12,614 bases of DNA. It comes from an uncultured Lachnospiraceae bacterium (GTDB lineage Bacteria; Bacillota; Clostridia; Lachnospirales; Lachnospiraceae). Below, in pieces: positions 1-9,231 of this stretch. Below the pieces are notes generated by a model, which saw only the letters and a program-made list of their open reading frames with translations, made no database searches and had not been told where the DNA came from. Position 1 is the first letter of the stretch. Each line of letters opens with the position of its first letter. The DNA is taken from contig CAMAHO010000046.1 in the NCBI GenBank assembly GCA_945834545.1, positions 1 to 12,614 on the forward strand. The letters run 5' to 3'. A program made the translations under genes and the position numbers.

Positions 1-266
1 AATTTGGTAAATGACAGGTTCTCTTGAATACAGGCAGCAGCTTTTGCATCATTTTCAATGAAATAGGACTTTCTTGCTCCACGACTCAAAGCTTCAATGC
101 CGATTCCGCCACTTCCGCTAAAAACATCCACAAAGACACAACCGGGAATTTGTGTTTGCAACATATTGAACAAAGTCTCTTTTATTCGATCCTGGGTAGG
201 TCTGGTATCGTAGCCCGCCGGTGCCTTAAGCGGCATACTTCTGGCACTTCCTGCTATTACTCGCAT
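1..266 (-). CDS. rsmD: 16S rRNA (guanine966-N2)-methyltransferase RsmD, N-terminal part
   Basis: RsmD methylates N2 of G966 in 16S rRNA of the small subunit, using S-adenosylmethionine. I translated this gene by hand. The first 88 residues are present and the rest lies beyond the left edge. The start MRVIAGSARS, the family signature TRPTQDRIKETLFN (residues 21-34) and the SAM-binding motif I (about 46-64, core FSGSGGIGIEALSRG) are all diagnostic. An acidic motif II (FIEND, 69-73) follows. The catalytic (N/D)PPY motif would be off the window. A second ATG lies one codon upstream (269), but ATG 266 gives the better 6-nt spacing from AGGAG (273-277). The gene begins 14 nt after the parC stop with no terminator between, so it is probably co-transcribed with the topoisomerase genes. 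Confidence 0.93.
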   Translation of the reverse strand, partial: MRVIAGSARSMPLKAPAGYDTRPTQDRIKETLFNMLQTQIPGCVFVDVFSGSGGIGIEALSRGARKSYFIENDAKAAACIQENLSFTK

Positions 267-280
267 CATTCACTCCTCAC

Positions 281-2521
281 TTAAACTCTGATTTTTGTTC
301 CTTTGGTATCGCGCTTGCCAATCTTGATTGTATTAAGTACAATGGTTTTCCCTTTGTAATCAATACTGCTATCGATTGTATTGCGCGTATAGTATACAGC
401 GCTTAGCCTATCCTTTGCGGTAAGCTTCATTGCCCTCACACCTACTGCACCTTTTTTCTTTTCAGGAATCTCTTCAATTGGTATACGTAAGAAAAAGCCT
501 TCCTCGGAAACAAAAACAATATTTCTCTGTTCACGTAACGCAATTACACTAATAAGACGATCTCCCTCATTGAGTTTTGTGGCAGCAATGCTTCTCTTGG
601 TGACATCAAATTCACCACCATCCACTATTTTGACCATAGCCTGAGCTGTGACAAAGATAACAGGACACAGATTCAAATCGGATTGTGTGGCTACATATAC
701 GATAGACTCGTTTTGCGAATTAAAATTACTGATATTGTCAATCGGCGTACCCTTATCTCGGAATTTGCCGTTTGGAACATCCATCACCTTCACAGTGTGC
801 ATGGACCCTGTATCTGTAAACAATACAAGCTTGCCTGTGTTCTTACATGCCACAATGTATTTATTCTCATTGTCAGCTGCTTCCTTATTTCTCTCATAAA
901 CAGACAAATCCACAGTCTTACAATAACCAAAACGATCCATTAGGAATACGACTTGTGTCTCTTCTATCTCCTTTTCTTTAAATACAGCTTCTTTTCCGTT
1001 TTCTATAACGGTTCTCCTCTTTCTGCCGTATTCTTTTTTGAAGGCATCAAGCTCTGATAAAATCACCTCAGTCATAGAGGATTTGTTCTCCAGGATGTCC
1101 TCATAACGATAAATATTCGTCATGGTTTCCTCATGTTCTTTGATCAGAGCTTCAATTTCCAAACCAATTAATTTATACAGTCTCATTTCCAGAATGGCAT
1201 TCGCCTGCTTTTCTGAAAAACATAACTGTGCGGCCATAATCTTAGATTCCTTTGACTTGAAACGAATACCGTCAGTCTTTCCTTCTACAAGACAGGACTT
1301 TGCCATAGTTCTATCTTTGGAACCACGCAGAATCTCAATGATTAAATCGATGACATTGCAAGCCTTGATAAGACCTTCTTGAATTTCCTTTTTGTCTAAT
1401 TCCTTGGCAAGCAGATTGGTATATTTTCTGGTATGAATCTCATATTGAAACTCAGAGTTAAGTCTTAGTATCTCCTTGAGCCCCATGGTCTCCGGTCTTC
1501 CGTTTGAAATGGCCAGCATATTGACACCAAAGGTATCCTCTAATCTTGTCTTTTTATAGAGCATATTGACAAAATTTTCAGGGTCTGCATCCTTCTTTAA
1601 CTCAATGACAATGCGAATACCCTCTTTAGAGGACTGATTTGAGATATCAATAATATCCTGTGTCTTTTTGGATTCAAACAATGCAGCCACATCTAATAAA
1701 AATTTCGAAATATTGGCGCCAATCATAGTATATGGAATCTCAGTTATGACAACATTTGTCTTTCCGCCCTTTTGTTTTTCAAACTCAACTTTACCGCGCA
1801 GTTTGATTTTGCCTACGCCGGTCTCATAGATATCCAGTAATTCGTCTTTGTTAATCACGATACCGCCGGTAGGAAAATCCGGTCCTTTTAAAAACTGCAT
1901 AAGCTCTGAGGTGGTAATATCAGGGTTTAATAAATATGCCTTCTCGGCATCAATCACTTCCCCCAGATTATGAGGAGGAATGCTTGTAACCATGCCGACA
2001 GCAATACCCTCAGAGCCGTTAATCAGCAGATTAGGTACCTTTACTGGCAATACAGTGGGCTCCTTACCTGTTTCATCATAGCTAGGGATAAAGTCTACTA
2101 CATCCTTATCCAAATCCGATAAGAACGCTTCCTGGGTAATTTTTTGTAAACGTGCCTCCGTATATCGCATAGCAGCGGCTCCGTCACCCTCAATATTGCC
2201 AAAGTTACCGTGGCCATCCACAAGAGGCAGTCCTTTCTTAAACTCCTGGCTCATAACAACCAGAGCGTCGTAAATTGAGGAATCGCCGTGAGGATGGTAT
2301 TTACCCATGGTATCGCCTACAATACGTGCGCTCTTAAGAAAAGGCTTATCATACCGTACGCCCAGTTCAAACATATCATATAGGGTACGCCGTTGAACCG
2401 GTTTTAAGCCATCTCTTACATCTGGCAGGGCACGTGCTACGATAACGCTCATGGCATAGTCAATAAAGGACTTTTGCATCTCTTCAGAATATTCTGTTTT
2501 TATCACACGATCATTGTTCAT
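281..2521 (-). CDS. parC: Type IIA DNA topoisomerase subunit A (ParC-like / second GyrA-like)
   Basis: This is the DNA breakage-reunion subunit. It works as an A2B2 tetramer with the product of the adjacent parE-like gene to pass one duplex through another. From ATG 2521 the protein has 746 residues. Visible features are the winged-helix core start ([21 protein letters not shown], in two parts), the quinolone region [14 protein letters not shown], and catalytic Tyr120 in [10 protein letters not shown]. Further on are [35 protein letters not shown], and a C-terminal beta-pinwheel from about residue 520. The quinolone-contact positions carry Ser81 and Asp85, the sensitive-type residues. The canonical GyrA box (QRRGGKG type) is not visible where the first pinwheel blade should carry it; that stretch reads [12 protein letters not shown]. 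This, and the length near 750, argue for topoisomerase IV rather than gyrase. The frame extends to TTG 2533, but that TTG overlaps the TGAGG ribosome site serving ATG 2521. The parC name is less certain than the family. Confidence 0.93.
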   Translation of the reverse strand: MNNDRVIKTEYSEEMQKSFIDYAMSVIVARALPDVRDGLKPVQRRTLYDMFELGVRYDKPFLKSARIVGDTMGKYHPHGDSSIYDALVVMSQEFKKGLPLVDGHGNFGNIEGDGAAAMRYTEARLQKITQEAFLSDLDKDVVDFIPSYDETGKEPTVLPVKVPNLLINGSEGIAVGMVTSIPPHNLGEVIDAEKAYLLNPDITTSELMQFLKGPDFPTGGIVINKDELLDIYETGVGKIKLRGKVEFEKQKGGKTNVVITEIPYTMIGANISKFLLDVAALFESKKTQDIIDISNQSSKEGIRIVIELKKDADPENFVNMLYKKTRLEDTFGVNMLAISNGRPETMGLKEILRLNSEFQYEIHTRKYTNLLAKELDKKEIQEGLIKACNVIDLIIEILRGSKDRTMAKSCLVEGKTDGIRFKSKESKIMAAQLCFSEKQANAILEMRLYKLIGLEIEALIKEHEETMTNIYRYEDILENKSSMTEVILSELDAFKKEYGRKRRTVIENGKEAVFKEKEIEETQVVFLMDRFGYCKTVDLSVYERNKEAADNENKYIVACKNTGKLVLFTDTGSMHTVKVMDVPNGKFRDKGTPIDNISNFNSQNESIVYVATQSDLNLCPVIFVTAQAMVKIVDGGEFDVTKRSIAATKLNEGDRLISVIALREQRNIVFVSEEGFFLRIPIEEIPEKKKGAVGVRAMKLTAKDRLSAVYYTRNTIDSSIDYKGKTIVLNTIKIGKRDTKGTKIRV

Positions 2522-2533
2522 ACAAAACCTCAA

Positions 2534-4456
2534 CTATACATCCAGTGCAGCGTCTGTGGCGTGCTCATAGATAAATGCTTTTCTGGGTGGGACATCTGTT
2601 CCCATAAGTAATTCTGTCATTTCATTTGCAAGCTTGGCATCTTCAATCTCTACCTGTTTCATATAACGGGTTTCAGGATTCAAGGTTGTTTCCCACAATT
2701 GATCTGCATCCATTTCTCCTAAACCCTTATAGCGTTGCAAGGTAAAGGGTCCTTTATGCGTCTTGCGATACTTTTCCAAAGCCTTGTCATCAAAGAGATA
2801 CTCACCTTCTCCTTTTGAAGGAATCGCCTTATATAAGGGCGGCATAGCGATATAGACATGTCCTTCAAAGATGAGCTCCGGCATAAACCGATAAAACAAG
2901 GTCAACAGCAATGTGGAAATATGGGCTCCATCCACATCCGCATCGGCCATGATGATAATCTTGTCATATCGTAGCTTGGAAATATCAAAATCATTACCAT
3001 AGCCCTCTGAAAATCCACAGCCAAAGGCGTTAATCATAGTTTTTATCTCTGCATTTGCCAAGATTTTATCCATGCTGGCTTTTTCTACATTAAGTATTTT
3101 ACCACGAATTGGCAAAATAGCCTGATACATTCGGTTTCTGGCTGTTTTTGCACTTCCTCCTGCAGAATCTCCCTCTACAATAAAGATTTCACATTTGGAT
3201 GGGTCTTTTGACTCGCAATTTGCAAGTTTTCCGTTAGAGTCGAAGGAAAACTTCTGCTTTGTCAACATATTGGTTTTCGCTTTTTCTTCTGTTTTTCGAA
3301 TCTTGGCAGCTTTTTCAGCGCAACCAATTACATTTTTCAGGACTTCCAGATTACGATCAAAAAAACGTACCACTTCATCGTTAGTCACTTTGGAAACAAC
3401 TTTGGTGGCATCCTGATTATCCAGCTTTGTTTTTGTCTGTCCCTCAAATCTTGGATCCGGGTGCTTGATCGATACCACCGCTGTCATACCGTTACGGACA
3501 TCAGCTCCCGTGAAGTTCACATCCTTTTCTTTCAGAATGTTTAACTCTCTGGCATAATTGTTTATGATATTCGTAAACATAGTTTTGAAGCCAGTGATAT
3601 GGGTACCACCTTCGGAATTGTAGATATTATTACAAAATCCAAGAACTGTTTCATGAAACTCGTTCACATATTGAAAAGCAACTTCTACAGAAATCCCTTC
3701 GCTTTCCCCTGTAAAATAGACAACATCGTGAATGATTTCCTTGGACTTATTCATATCCTTAATGAAACCAACAATGCCATCCGGTTCGTGAAATGTGATT
3801 TCCTCAGGCGAGTCTTTGCGCAAATCAGTGAACTGAATGGTTAAACCGGGATTCAGGTAAGCCGTCTCGTGCAGTCGACTTTTTACCTCATCTTCTTTGA
3901 ATCGGGTTTTGTCAAAAATGGTATTGTCCGGCAAAAATGAGATACAGGTTCCTGTTTCCTTGGTTTTCCCAAGCACAGGCAAAAGGCCGTCCACCAGCTC
4001 TGTTGTAGGAATTCCTCTTTCATAGCTATCTGCATAGATATATCCACCGGTTTTAACTTGTACCGTCAATTGTTCACTGAGGGCATTCACAACGGAGGAA
4101 CCCACTCCATGAAGACCACCACTTGTCTTATATGCAGTGTTGTCGAATTTACCGCCGGCATGCAAGGTGGTAAACACCAATCGTTCAGCGCTAATGCCCT
4201 TTTCATGCATCCCCACAGGGATACCACGTCCATTATCCTCAATAGTAGCTCGGCCGTCCGCTTCCAGTGTCACCTTTATGGTGCTACAGTAGCCAGCCAA
4301 GTGTTCATCCACTGCATTATCCACAATTTCATAGATCAAATGATTCAGACCTTTGGTCGTAACACTGCCAATGTACATACCGGGTCTTTTTCGAACTGCC
4401 TCCAGACCCTCTAAAACCATAATGCTGGAAGCATTATATTCGTTTTCACGTATCAT
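2534..4456 (-). CDS. parE: Type IIA DNA topoisomerase subunit B (ParE-like / second GyrB-like)
   Basis: This is the ATPase subunit partnered with the downstream parC-like gene. The 640 residues contain the GHKL ATPase (Glu43 and Asn47 in EIVDNAVDE, DNGRGIP at 74-80, GGLHGVG at 113-119). The transducer follows, with the QTKTKL loop at 340-345, where Lys342 should contact the ATP gamma-phosphate. The TOPRIM domain has EGDSAGG at 428-434 and the metal-binding DADVDG at 505-510. The C-terminal QRYKGLGEM signature is at 574-582. The length is normal for ParE or for GyrB without the proteobacterial insert. The start is ATG 4456 with GGAG 8 nt upstream. The stop lies 12 nt before the parC start, so the two are clearly one transcriptional unit. 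Sequence motifs alone do not separate ParE from GyrB here; the assignment leans on the partner's missing GyrA box. Confidence 0.94.
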   Translation of the reverse strand: MIRENEYNASSIMVLEGLEAVRKRPGMYIGSVTTKGLNHLIYEIVDNAVDEHLAGYCSTIKVTLEADGRATIEDNGRGIPVGMHEKGISAERLVFTTLHAGGKFDNTAYKTSGGLHGVGSSVVNALSEQLTVQVKTGGYIYADSYERGIPTTELVDGLLPVLGKTKETGTCISFLPDNTIFDKTRFKEDEVKSRLHETAYLNPGLTIQFTDLRKDSPEEITFHEPDGIVGFIKDMNKSKEIIHDVVYFTGESEGISVEVAFQYVNEFHETVLGFCNNIYNSEGGTHITGFKTMFTNIINNYARELNILKEKDVNFTGADVRNGMTAVVSIKHPDPRFEGQTKTKLDNQDATKVVSKVTNDEVVRFFDRNLEVLKNVIGCAEKAAKIRKTEEKAKTNMLTKQKFSFDSNGKLANCESKDPSKCEIFIVEGDSAGGSAKTARNRMYQAILPIRGKILNVEKASMDKILANAEIKTMINAFGCGFSEGYGNDFDISKLRYDKIIIMADADVDGAHISTLLLTLFYRFMPELIFEGHVYIAMPPLYKAIPSKGEGEYLFDDKALEKYRKTHKGPFTLQRYKGLGEMDADQLWETTLNPETRYMKQVEIEDAKLANEMTELLMGTDVPPRKAFIYEHATDAALDV

Positions 4457-4500
4457 TCTTCTTTCTCCGTTCCATCGCCTTGGTAACTGGTATTAGGTAG

Positions 4501-5367
4501 CTATTTTATATACTTTGTACAGGCCAAAGCCAAAGCCCCGGGGCCGATATGGCAGGCAACACTTAAGGATAAGGGGTCAATATGTATTTCAAAACCAGGA
4601 AATACAGCCTCTACCTCTTTTTTGAATTCCAAAGCAGCCTCTTTGTTATAGGTATATGCAATCTGAAGGCGCACAGCCGGCTTTTCGCCAAAGCCTCCAA
4701 ATCGATTTTCGATATCTGCTTTGATGGCATTTAGCATGACAGACTTCCCCTGCTGATGGGTTCTTGCCTTAGCGAAAGCATCCAGCTTTTCGCCCTGAAT
4801 CTGTAACACCGGCTTGATTTTAAGAAGGGTTCCAATAGCAGCTGCAGCAGGAGTGATTCGCCCACCCTTTTTGAGATAATATAAGGTATCCATCATAATA
4901 TAAATACTGCTGTTAAACTTATCTTCTTCCAAGGCTTCCTTTATCTGCACTGCATCCAAGCCTTTTCCAATCATTTCTATTGCATCCAGTACAGACTGTC
5001 TCTGGGTAACAGAAATACGTTGATTATTAACAACGCTTACCCTTCCGTCATATTCTTGTGCAAGCATCATTGCACTTTGACAAGAACCGGATAAGCCACT
5101 ACTCATAGGGATATGCACGATTTCATCATACTCTGTCAAGATTTCATCCCACAAACTCATAACCGTTTCAGGTGAAGGTTGACTGGTAGAAATGCCGGCC
5201 TTTTCACCTAAGAGCTTATAGAAATCCTCCTGCGTCAAATCAATATCCTCTAAATACTGTTTTTCATTAATAAAAAATGGCATAGGAATTACAAAAATAC
5301 CCATATCTTTTCCTTGCTGTTGTGTAATGCCACTATTACTATCTGTAACAATTGCTATTTTTTTCAT
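4501..5367 (-). CDS. DegV family fatty-acid-binding protein (FakB-like)
   Basis: DegV proteins bind a long-chain fatty acid in a tunnel between two domains. In the FakAB system they present it to the kinase FakA for phosphorylation to acyl-phosphate, which feeds phospholipid synthesis. The 288 residues show the family signatures: IVTDSNSGIT (6-15), TSQPSPE (61-67), MSSGLSGSCQSA (88-99), YYLKKGGRI (163-171), LLKIKPVLQ (181-189) and HIGPGALAL (273-281). Thr61, Ser93, Arg170 and His273 sit where, as I recall the FakB structures, the fatty-acid carboxylate is held. The start ATG 5367 has AGG 5 nt upstream. The gene is 44 nt after recG and 44 nt before parE, with no terminator in either gap. A FakA gene lies two genes upstream, which supports a FakB role. 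Chain-length preference cannot be read from the sequence. Confidence 0.92.
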   Translation of the reverse strand: MKKIAIVTDSNSGITQQQGKDMGIFVIPMPFFINEKQYLEDIDLTQEDFYKLLGEKAGISTSQPSPETVMSLWDEILTEYDEIVHIPMSSGLSGSCQSAMMLAQEYDGRVSVVNNQRISVTQRQSVLDAIEMIGKGLDAVQIKEALEEDKFNSSIYIMMDTLYYLKKGGRITPAAAAIGTLLKIKPVLQIQGEKLDAFAKARTHQQGKSVMLNAIKADIENRFGGFGEKPAVRLQIAYTYNKEAALEFKKEVEAVFPGFEIHIDPLSLSVACHIGPGALALACTKYIK

Positions 5368-5411
5368 GCTCGCCTACCTTTATCTATAAATGTTACGTTC
5401 TTATTTTAGAG

Positions 5412-7472
5412 TTATATGCTTCGAAAGTCAACTATATCCTTCCCGTGAGAATCCAGGTATTCCAGCAAGGATTGTTCTTCCCTGCTTAGCTTTTCCGGTG
5501 CCTTTTCCAACAGACTATTTACGGCATCCTGTGCTAAAAACAGTATGTCAGAATCTCCATAAATGTCTGCTACCGGGAAGCTTAGTTCTCCGCTTTGTCT
5601 TACACCAAATATGTCTCCCGGCCCTCTCAAGCGCATATCCTCTGAGGCTATATGAAAGCCGTCATTTGAGGAGCACAGTATGCTTAAGCGCTCCTTGGTG
5701 TGTTCCGTTTCTTTTGTGTTGATAAAGATGCAGTAGCTCTGATAAGCCCCCCGCCCCACTCTGCCGCGAAGCTGATGCAGCTGAGCTAATCCAAACGCCT
5801 GGGCATTTTCTACCATCATAACCGTAGCATTGGGAACATTGATGCCTACTTCTATGACTGTGGTAGAAACTAATATCTGTATTTCATTTCTGGCAAACTG
5901 TTCCATAATCTGATTTTTTTGTTCCGATTTCATTTTGCCATGAAGATAAGCGATATGAACAGAGGAATCGAAATAATTATTAAGCTTTGTTGTATAGGAC
6001 AAAACATTTTCGTAATCCATAAATTCACTTTCGCTCTCTTCCACCATAGGGCAGATGACAAAGGCTTGCCTTCCCTGTTTTATCTGTTCCTTAATAAAGG
6101 AATAGGCCTTTTCGCGATAGCTTATATTGACGGCACAATTCTTAATCGGTAATCGTTCTGCCGGTAATTCATTCATTACTGAAATATCTAAATCGCCAAA
6201 CAAAATCAGGCTCAAGGATCTGGGTATAGGAGTGGCACTCATCACCAGAATATGTGGATTTAAGCCTTTTTCAAAGAGCGCTTCCCTTTGTCTTACTCCA
6301 AATCTATGCTGCTCATCTGTGATTACAAGAGCAAGTTCTTTATACTCTACCTTATCCTGAATGAGAGCATGAGTTCCTATGATTACATTGTATTTGCCGG
6401 TGCGGATGCCTTCATAGGCCTCCCGCTTTGAACCGGCAGACATAGAGCCAATTAACAACACCGGTGAAAAGGGCAACTGATACTGCTTTGCATGCTCTGT
6501 GAAGGTTGCATAATGCTGTTTCGCTAATACCTCCGTAGGTGCCATCAAGGCACCTTGATATCCATTTGCCACACACATAAGCAAGGCTAGCTCAGCAAGA
6601 ATTGTTTTCCCGCTTCCTACATCCCCTTGAACCATACGATTCATACAGTAGTCAGAGGCTACATCTTCCTTAATATCCTGCCATGCTCTTTTTTGTGCAT
6701 TGGTCAGTTTATAAGGGAGCTGTTCTATGAAATGCAGTGTATGTGCAGTTTCCAGCATTCTATATGGATTCTGAATCCTTGTATAATCAGCTTTATTTTT
6801 ACGAAGATAATACAGAAAAAGAAAAAAGTCCTGAAAGGCAAGACGTTTTCTTGCTTTCTCAAGCTGCTCTGTATTCCTTGGAAAATGCATATTTTGAATT
6901 GCTTCCGGCAAAGAAATTAGATGAAGGTTAGAAAGCATCTCCTGAGGGAAAACTTCCTCTACACTCAAATACTCTTCTAATACCTGCAGGACGGCTTTCT
7001 TAATCGTTGCATTGCTAAGTCCTTTTGTCAGAGCATATTGTGGCTGTAGCATACCAATCAAGTCATAGTAATCACCACAGGCGTAGTAGGCAGGTTGTTC
7101 CATGCAAAGGGAGGTACCCTTTTGCGTCACATTTCCGCGAAAGACGTAGCTGGCACCAGGTTTAAATACCTTTGCCAAATACGGCATATTAAAGAAAACA
7201 AGGCCAACCATACCCGTATTGTCATATGCATCTATGTTTAATATGGTTAAATTTCTTGCTTTTTTAAGAGAGTGAATCTTCTTTATCTGCAGAAGAACTG
7301 CTTGTAAACATCCTGGATTGACATCCTTTACAGCAATCGGTTCCTCAAATACAAGATAGTTTCTTGGATAATAAAACACCAAATCCTTTGTGCTTTCTAT
7401 GCCAAGCTTATGAAAATACCCCTGGGTCTTTTCTCCAATACCCTTAAGTTTAATGATTGGAACACTATCCAT
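5412..7472 (-). CDS. recG: ATP-dependent DNA helicase RecG
   Basis: RecG is a monomeric superfamily 2 translocase. It remodels stalled forks, Holliday junctions, D-loops and R-loops in the cytoplasm. The 686-residue length is typical. An N-terminal wedge/OB domain covers about residues 1-240, including the helix-hairpin-helix-like GIGEKTQGYFHKLGI. The first helicase domain has Walker A GDVGSGKT (283-290), the APTEVLA motif (311-317), the Walker B/DExH motif DEQHRFG (386-392) and SATPIPRS (412-419). The second has STTVIEVGINVP (536-547) and QLRGRVGRG (567-575). The C-terminal GPGDIFGVRQSG block (617-628) is specific to RecG. The start ATG 7472 has AGGAAG about 8 nt upstream. A stem-loop ends about 21 nt before this start, so expression probably depends on read-through or on a promoter ahead of the hairpin. 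Confidence 0.97.
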   Translation of the reverse strand: MDSVPIIKLKGIGEKTQGYFHKLGIESTKDLVFYYPRNYLVFEEPIAVKDVNPGCLQAVLLQIKKIHSLKKARNLTILNIDAYDNTGMVGLVFFNMPYLAKVFKPGASYVFRGNVTQKGTSLCMEQPAYYACGDYYDLIGMLQPQYALTKGLSNATIKKAVLQVLEEYLSVEEVFPQEMLSNLHLISLPEAIQNMHFPRNTEQLEKARKRLAFQDFFLFLYYLRKNKADYTRIQNPYRMLETAHTLHFIEQLPYKLTNAQKRAWQDIKEDVASDYCMNRMVQGDVGSGKTILAELALLMCVANGYQGALMAPTEVLAKQHYATFTEHAKQYQLPFSPVLLIGSMSAGSKREAYEGIRTGKYNVIIGTHALIQDKVEYKELALVITDEQHRFGVRQREALFEKGLNPHILVMSATPIPRSLSLILFGDLDISVMNELPAERLPIKNCAVNISYREKAYSFIKEQIKQGRQAFVICPMVEESESEFMDYENVLSYTTKLNNYFDSSVHIAYLHGKMKSEQKNQIMEQFARNEIQILVSTTVIEVGINVPNATVMMVENAQAFGLAQLHQLRGRVGRGAYQSYCIFINTKETEHTKERLSILCSSNDGFHIASEDMRLRGPGDIFGVRQSGELSFPVADIYGDSDILFLAQDAVNSLLEKAPEKLSREEQSLLEYLDSHGKDIVDFRSI

Positions 7473-7492
7473 GTAAACTTCCTCTTACTTTT

Positions 7493-7528
7493 GAAAAAGG
7501 CACTTCTATCTTAGATTAGAAATGCCTT
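7493..7528 (-). terminator. Stem-loop with T-run between fakA and recG (terminator or attenuator)
   Basis: On the minus strand the arms AAGGCATTTCTA (7528-7517) and TAGAAGTGCCTT (7508-7497) pair over 12 bp with one G-T wobble and an 8-nt loop. The paired end runs into a T stretch (7498-7494) that is interrupted by C at 7493. The stem lies 20 nt after the fakA stop. The T-run is short, so termination may be partial. The plus-strand tail lacks Ts, so it should work only in the minus direction. Confidence 0.6.
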
Positions 7529-7547
7529 AGAAAACTATATAAAATAC

Positions 7548-9218
7548 TTATTCGACAGAAATAATGTAATAGTAAACCGGTTGTCCGCCATATTGTAATT
7601 CGATATCGCAATTCGGATAAATGCCTTGCAATTCTTTTTGAATCTTACAAGCCTCTTCCTCTTCCACATCAGCACCGTAATAAATGCTGATCAATTCGCT
7701 ATCCTCACCCATCATTTCAGCCACCGCCATGAAGATAACTTCGTTCATTTCCTTTCCGTTTGCAGTAATCCCGGAATCCCCTACTGCCATAAAATCATCC
7801 TTGCAGATCGTCTTATCATCAATAACGGTATCTCTGACAGCATAGGTAATCTGGCTGGTTTTTACCCGTTTCATCTCTTCCATCATGGTAGTTTCATTTT
7901 CATCACAGGATAAATCCGGCACAAAGTTAATCACCGCTGTAATACCCTGAGGTATAGTCTTTGTAGGGATGACAAACAGATTTTTATCAGTTGACAATTC
8001 CGATGCCTGGTTTGCCGCTAAAATAATATTCTTATTATTTGGCAACACAAAGATGTTTTTTGCATTGACCTTATCCACAGCATTTAATATATCCTCTGTG
8101 CTGGGATTCATGGTTTGTCCACCTTCAATGATATAATCCACACCAAGACTCTTAAAGATTTCGTTCAAGCCTTCCCCTGCGGATACTGCTAAAAAGCCAA
8201 ACTCCTTGGGTGGCTCAGCTTCCTCTGTGCTTGACAGGGTATTGCTCTGTTGCTCCATCTTAAATAACTTCTCCTGATGCTCCAGTCGCATATTGTCAAT
8301 TTTCATGTTGGATAAAGAACCGTACTGTAAGCCCTTTTGAATTGCCAAGCCGGGATCATTGGTATGTACATGCACCTTTACAACATCGTCATCCGCTACA
8401 CATACAATAGAATCACCGATAGATTCTAGGAACGCCTTAAAATCCATTTCCATTTTGGAAGTAAAATTCTTGCTAAGGAGAATGATAAACTCTGTACAAT
8501 ATCCAAACTTGATATCCGCATCCATCTGTGCCTGGAAGGAATTGTTGTCCGTCGTAGTTGCAGGTTTTGCATCTGAAATAGTGTAGTCAATCTCTTTTCC
8601 AAGGAACGCATCGATTGCTCCGCGAAGCACTTCAATCAAACCTTGTCCGCCGGAGTCCACAACGCCTGCTTGCTTCAATACAGGAAGCATTTCCGGTGTC
8701 TGACTCAAAACATACTCTCCGTGCTCCAGCAAAATGTTAAGGAAAGCTTCTAAATCATTCTCTCCCATTTCGCATAATTCGTTTGCTTTATCTGAGATCC
8801 CCTTGGCAACTGTAAGAATGGTACCCTCCTTGGGCTTCATAACAGCTTTATATGCCGTTTCTACAGCTTTTTCACAGGCACCTGCCAATACATCAATTGT
8901 TAATAGTTTTTCAGCAGCTATCGCTTTTGTAAAGCCTCGAAAGAGCTGAGACAGGATGACACCGGAATTTCCTCTTGCACCTCTTAAGGAGCCGGAGGAA
9001 ATTGCTTTACATAGTTTTTCCATATCTGTGTTTTCACCTAAGGAAACAACCTCCTTAGCTGCAGACATAATAGTCATAGTCATATTAGTTCCAGTGTCAC
9101 CGTCAGGTACAGGAAATACATTTAAATCATTGATCCATTCTTTTTTATTTTCCAGATTCTTTGCGCCGGCTAAAAACATTTTGGAAAGTAATCCGGCATC
9201 AATTGCTTGCAAACCCAC
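7548..9218 (-). CDS. fakA: Fatty acid kinase FakA (DAK2/DhaL domain protein, YloV family)
   Basis: FakA phosphorylates fatty acids bound to a FakB (DegV) protein, so exogenous fatty acids can enter phospholipid synthesis. From GTG 9218 the protein has 556 residues, the family size. The N-terminal DhaL kinase domain (about 1-205) has FPVPDGDTGTNM, with the metal-binding aspartates near positions 39 and 41. It also has SLRGARGNSGVILSQ and VVDSGGQG. A middle domain carries Cys241 (GYCTEF), His283 and His285 (KVHVHTNDPG). These match the Cys/His/His zinc site I recall in Staphylococcus FakA. The C-terminal domain (about 340-556) is the predicted FakB-binding part and includes MAVGDSGI. The frame extends to TTG 9239, but the ribosome site AAGGAGG (9227-9233) lies downstream of that codon and 8 nt before GTG 9218, so GTG is the better start. 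The gene begins 13 nt after the asp23 stop, in the same operon. Confidence 0.95.
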   Translation of the reverse strand: MGLQAIDAGLLSKMFLAGAKNLENKKEWINDLNVFPVPDGDTGTNMTMTIMSAAKEVVSLGENTDMEKLCKAISSGSLRGARGNSGVILSQLFRGFTKAIAAEKLLTIDVLAGACEKAVETAYKAVMKPKEGTILTVAKGISDKANELCEMGENDLEAFLNILLEHGEYVLSQTPEMLPVLKQAGVVDSGGQGLIEVLRGAIDAFLGKEIDYTISDAKPATTTDNNSFQAQMDADIKFGYCTEFIILLSKNFTSKMEMDFKAFLESIGDSIVCVADDDVVKVHVHTNDPGLAIQKGLQYGSLSNMKIDNMRLEHQEKLFKMEQQSNTLSSTEEAEPPKEFGFLAVSAGEGLNEIFKSLGVDYIIEGGQTMNPSTEDILNAVDKVNAKNIFVLPNNKNIILAANQASELSTDKNLFVIPTKTIPQGITAVINFVPDLSCDENETTMMEEMKRVKTSQITYAVRDTVIDDKTICKDDFMAVGDSGITANGKEMNEVIFMAVAEMMGEDSELISIYYGADVEEEEACKIQKELQGIYPNCDIELQYGGQPVYYYIISVE

Positions 9219-9231
9219 AGGTTGTTCCTCC

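Noticed and set aside
4058..4414. Plus-strand open frame of 118 codons antisense to parE
   Set aside because: It lies wholly opposite a highly conserved ATPase domain, has no ribosome site and no recognisable motif. It follows from codon use on the other strand.
8426..8635. Minus-strand open frame inside fakA in another frame
   Set aside because: It is a shadow of the conserved fakA frame, with no start signal and no conserved features.
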